Position numbers and translations under genes: made by a program
Notes under the pieces: generated by a model
The model's input: only the letters and a program-made list of their open reading frames with translations
Told to the model about the DNA's origin: nothing
Database searches by the model: none
Part shown: positions 6,063 through 7,629 of the stretch, piece after piece
Layout of the letters: each line of letters opens with the position of its first letter
Numbering within the stretch: position 1 is the first letter of the stretch
NCBI GenBank assembly: GCA_030642425.1
Contig: DAOWNU010000086.1
Location: 1-7,629, forward strand
DNA: 7,629 nucleotides
Reading direction: 5' to 3'
DNA from: a bacterium
GTDB taxonomy: Bacteria; UBP14; UBA6098

Positions 6063-6981
6063 CGAATCCACTTTCTATTGCTTCGATATTACGTTTCATA
6101 AGTTCGATATAGCCTTCGCCCACTTTGCCCAGCGGATCGATGTGGATTATCCGGACGCCGGTTTCCTCCGATATTATTTGCGCGGGTTTGGGGGATACCT
6201 GCGGCTCCACAAGGATGGCGAATGGTTTTTTTTCGGCGGCCATTTCGATAATTTCCGCAAGGTCTCCCGGCGTCGGCTGCTGGCCGGGGAAAGGCTCGAG
6301 CACGTCGAGAACCGGGATACCGAAACGCCTGCAGAAATAGATAAATGAGCCGTGATCGAGAATAACGGGCTTGCCTTTCAGCGCGGCGAGCCGTATTGCG
6401 GTCTCTTCCGAAAGGGCTTTTATCCGTTTCTTAAGGCGGTTGGCGTTTGCGCGATAATAGTTTGCGTTTTGCGGGTCGGCCTCTGCGAACGCGCTGGACA
6501 TCGAGGGGATTATCATGTCCGCGACGATATTCGGGTCGAGCCAGACGTGCGGGTTGCCATGCGCGGCGATCTTGTCATCTTTCAAATAGCGCTGCCGCAG
6601 TCTCTCCGGCAGGGCCGGCAATGTCGGGACGCCCACCGATACCGGCACGATTCTCGGGCCGTCGTCGGCGTCGAGAGCTATCGGGGTCGCCCATTCGTCC
6701 AGGCCGAGTCCTATCTCGAACAGGATAGCGGAGTTGGCGAGTCTTCGGATATCGCCGGGGGTAGGCTCGTAAGTGTGCGGCTCCGCGCCGGGGGGTAGAA
6801 GTGTCTCGATTTTCGCGGCGCCTCCGGCTATCGAATCCGCGATAGAAGCGAGGGGTGGAATAGTCACGAAAACTGTGTATTTATCGCCGGGCAAGAATTC
6901 CCCCTTGCCCTTCTTGCCGCACCCGCACACGGCAAGCAGGGCCGATATTACAAGAAAAACCAATATTCTATTTGCACTCAT
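6052..6981 (-). CDS. znuA: Zinc/manganese ABC transporter substrate-binding lipoprotein
   Basis: This 309-residue protein captures the metal outside the inner membrane and hands it to the permease. It starts with a lipoprotein signal (hydrophobic ILVFLVISALLAVCGC); the acylated cysteine is most likely C21 (VCGC), though C19 is also possible. The TroA/ZnuA fold shows in PPGAEPHTYEPTPGDI (63-78), GNPHVWLDPN (142-151), PVILDHGSFIYFCRRFGIPV (205-224) and HIDPLGKVGEGY (280-291). H69, H145, H210 and D282 line up with the three-His-plus-acid metal site of the family. The long His/Asp-rich loop of enterobacterial ZnuA is missing; the corresponding part (about 115-144) has only H141, so the protein is closer to TroA/PsaA-type members, and manganese cannot be excluded. 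AGGAGG (6986-6991) 4 nt before the ATG overlaps the stop codon of the upstream aminotransferase gene. Confidence 0.94.
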   Translation of the reverse strand: MSANRILVFLVISALLAVCGCGKKGKGEFLPGDKYTVFVTIPPLASIADSIAGGAAKIETLLPPGAEPHTYEPTPGDIRRLANSAILFEIGLGLDEWATPIALDADDGPRIVPVSVGVPTLPALPERLRQRYLKDDKIAAHGNPHVWLDPNIVADMIIPSMSSAFAEADPQNANYYRANANRLKKRIKALSEETAIRLAALKGKPVILDHGSFIYFCRRFGIPVLDVLEPFPGQQPTPGDLAEIIEMAAEKKPFAILVEPQVSPKPAQIISEETGVRIIHIDPLGKVGEGYIELMKRNIEAIESGFDAE

Positions 6982-6985
6982 AATC

Positions 6986-6991
6986 CCTCCT
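6986..6991 (-). promoter_or_regulatory. Strong ribosome-binding site of the metal-binding lipoprotein gene
   Basis: A consensus AGGAGG on the minus strand lies 4 nt before the ATG at 6981. Its first base is the last base of the upstream gene's TGA (6993-6991), which points to reinitiation by ribosomes ending the aminotransferase. Confidence 0.7.
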
Positions 6992-7629
6992 CAATTCAGG
7001 GCTTTTTTCAGGAAAATCAATGACCTTTCTATCTGATCGGGTGTGTTGTAAATGTGGAACGAGAACCTCAGGCAGCCCTCCCTGAGCGAGACAACGACAT
7101 TATTCTCCCTCAGTTTCCGGCGCACCTCCGACGCATCCGGGACAAATATTGTTACGATGTGGCTCTTTCCGCCCGGCGTGCGGTCGCTGACAATCCGGAC
7201 ATCCGGGGTTCGCCGAACGCCCTCGCAGAACAGATCGGCCAGCCCTATATTATATTCTTCCACTTTGGCGATATCAAGCTCGAGCAGCAACTTTATCGAT
7301 TCATCCATGCCCCAGAGATCGGAATAGGGTAGCGAGCCTATCTCGAGCCTGCGCGCGTCCGGCGCCTGCGGCAAATCGTGCCGGAGAAGATCGAGGAAAT
7401 CCTCCGGGCCGACAAAATGCGAAAGCCAGGCATCGTATGCGGGGCACAACATTTCGAGGAAAGACCGCTTTATCTGCAAAAATCCGGTGCCGTAAGAGGA
7501 CAGCATGTGCTTTTGCCCGCCGGAAGCGAAGGCGTCGAAATCCGTGCGGGCCGCATCGACCTTAAGCGCGCCCGCTTCCTGAATGCCGTCCACGAAAACG
7601 AACACCCCGCGTTCGTGGCATATTCGGAC
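6991..7629 (-). CDS. Class V PLP-dependent aminotransferase / cysteine desulfurase-like enzyme (5' part beyond the window)
   Basis: Only the last 212 residues are visible. The frame stays open to the window edge, so GTG or ATG codons inside are not the real start. Visible family features, numbered from the edge, are VFVDGIQEAGALKVD with D14 and Q17 at the cofactor-contact positions, SGGQKHML with K40 as the probable PLP-binding lysine, RLEIGSLPYSDLWGMDESIKLL in the C-terminal small domain, and CLRFSFHIYNTPDQIERSL near the end, whose arginine fits the substrate-carboxylate site. This matches the class V fold group (cysteine desulfurase / selenocysteine lyase, isopenicillin-N-epimerase-like). 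The desulfurase cysteine loop cannot be checked with confidence in what is visible, so the reaction is open. It is the first visible gene of the metal-uptake run, 9 bp from it. Confidence 0.88.
   Translation of the reverse strand, partial: VRICHERGVFVFVDGIQEAGALKVDAARTDFDAFASGGQKHMLSSYGTGFLQIKRSFLEMLCPAYDAWLSHFVGPEDFLDLLRHDLPQAPDARRLEIGSLPYSDLWGMDESIKLLLELDIAKVEEYNIGLADLFCEGVRRTPDVRIVSDRTPGGKSHIVTIFVPDASEVRRKLRENNVVVSLREGCLRFSFHIYNTPDQIERSLIFLKKALN

Overview
The window reads as a stretch of a bacterial chromosome, probably from the FCB superphylum or a related uncultured lineage. The main clue is a secreted protein with a Por-type (type IX secretion) C-terminal sorting domain, found next to a fibre-like surface protein of a kind common in that group. 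Both are inferences from sequence; the species cannot be named. Every gene I can support lies on the minus strand, so transcription runs from the right edge to the left.

Right part (7629 to 3163): a tight five-gene run. It starts with the C-terminal half of a class V PLP-dependent aminotransferase / cysteine desulfurase-like enzyme, cut by the window edge. It continues with a complete high-affinity zinc or manganese ABC importer: lipoprotein binding protein (znuA-like), ATPase (znuC-like) and permease (znuB-like). It ends with folC (dihydrofolate/folylpolyglutamate synthase). Gaps are 9 bp or less, or the genes overlap, and ribosome-binding sites sit inside the preceding gene ends, so this looks like one translationally coupled operon. 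Its promoter, and any metal-responsive operator, would lie beyond the right edge.

Middle (3162 to 2901): a 262-bp spacer filled by two kinds of interspersed repeat. One is a hairpin repeat whose translation gives the familiar spurious peptide VIPVKTGIH. The other is a low-complexity array of TTTGACATTTG / TTTGAGCTTCATTTG units. A plausible sigma-70-type promoter lies downstream of them, for the next gene.

Left part (2900 to 34): two exported proteins. The first (405 aa) has a signal peptide and GNIGIG...SKLDVGG tail-fibre-like repeats. The second (516 aa) has a signal peptide, an unrecognised body and the Por-type sorting domain. A 42-bp tandem repeat sits 3 bp after the first stop codon. 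An 87-bp multi-hairpin palindromic element and a 21-bp perfect palindrome lie in frame inside the sorting domain of the second.

The most unusual aspect is this pile-up of five distinct repeat types in about 3.1 kb around the two exported-protein genes, with none seen in the metal/folate operon. Two of them are translated as part of a secretion signal. I see no defence system, CRISPR array, RNA gene or transposase.
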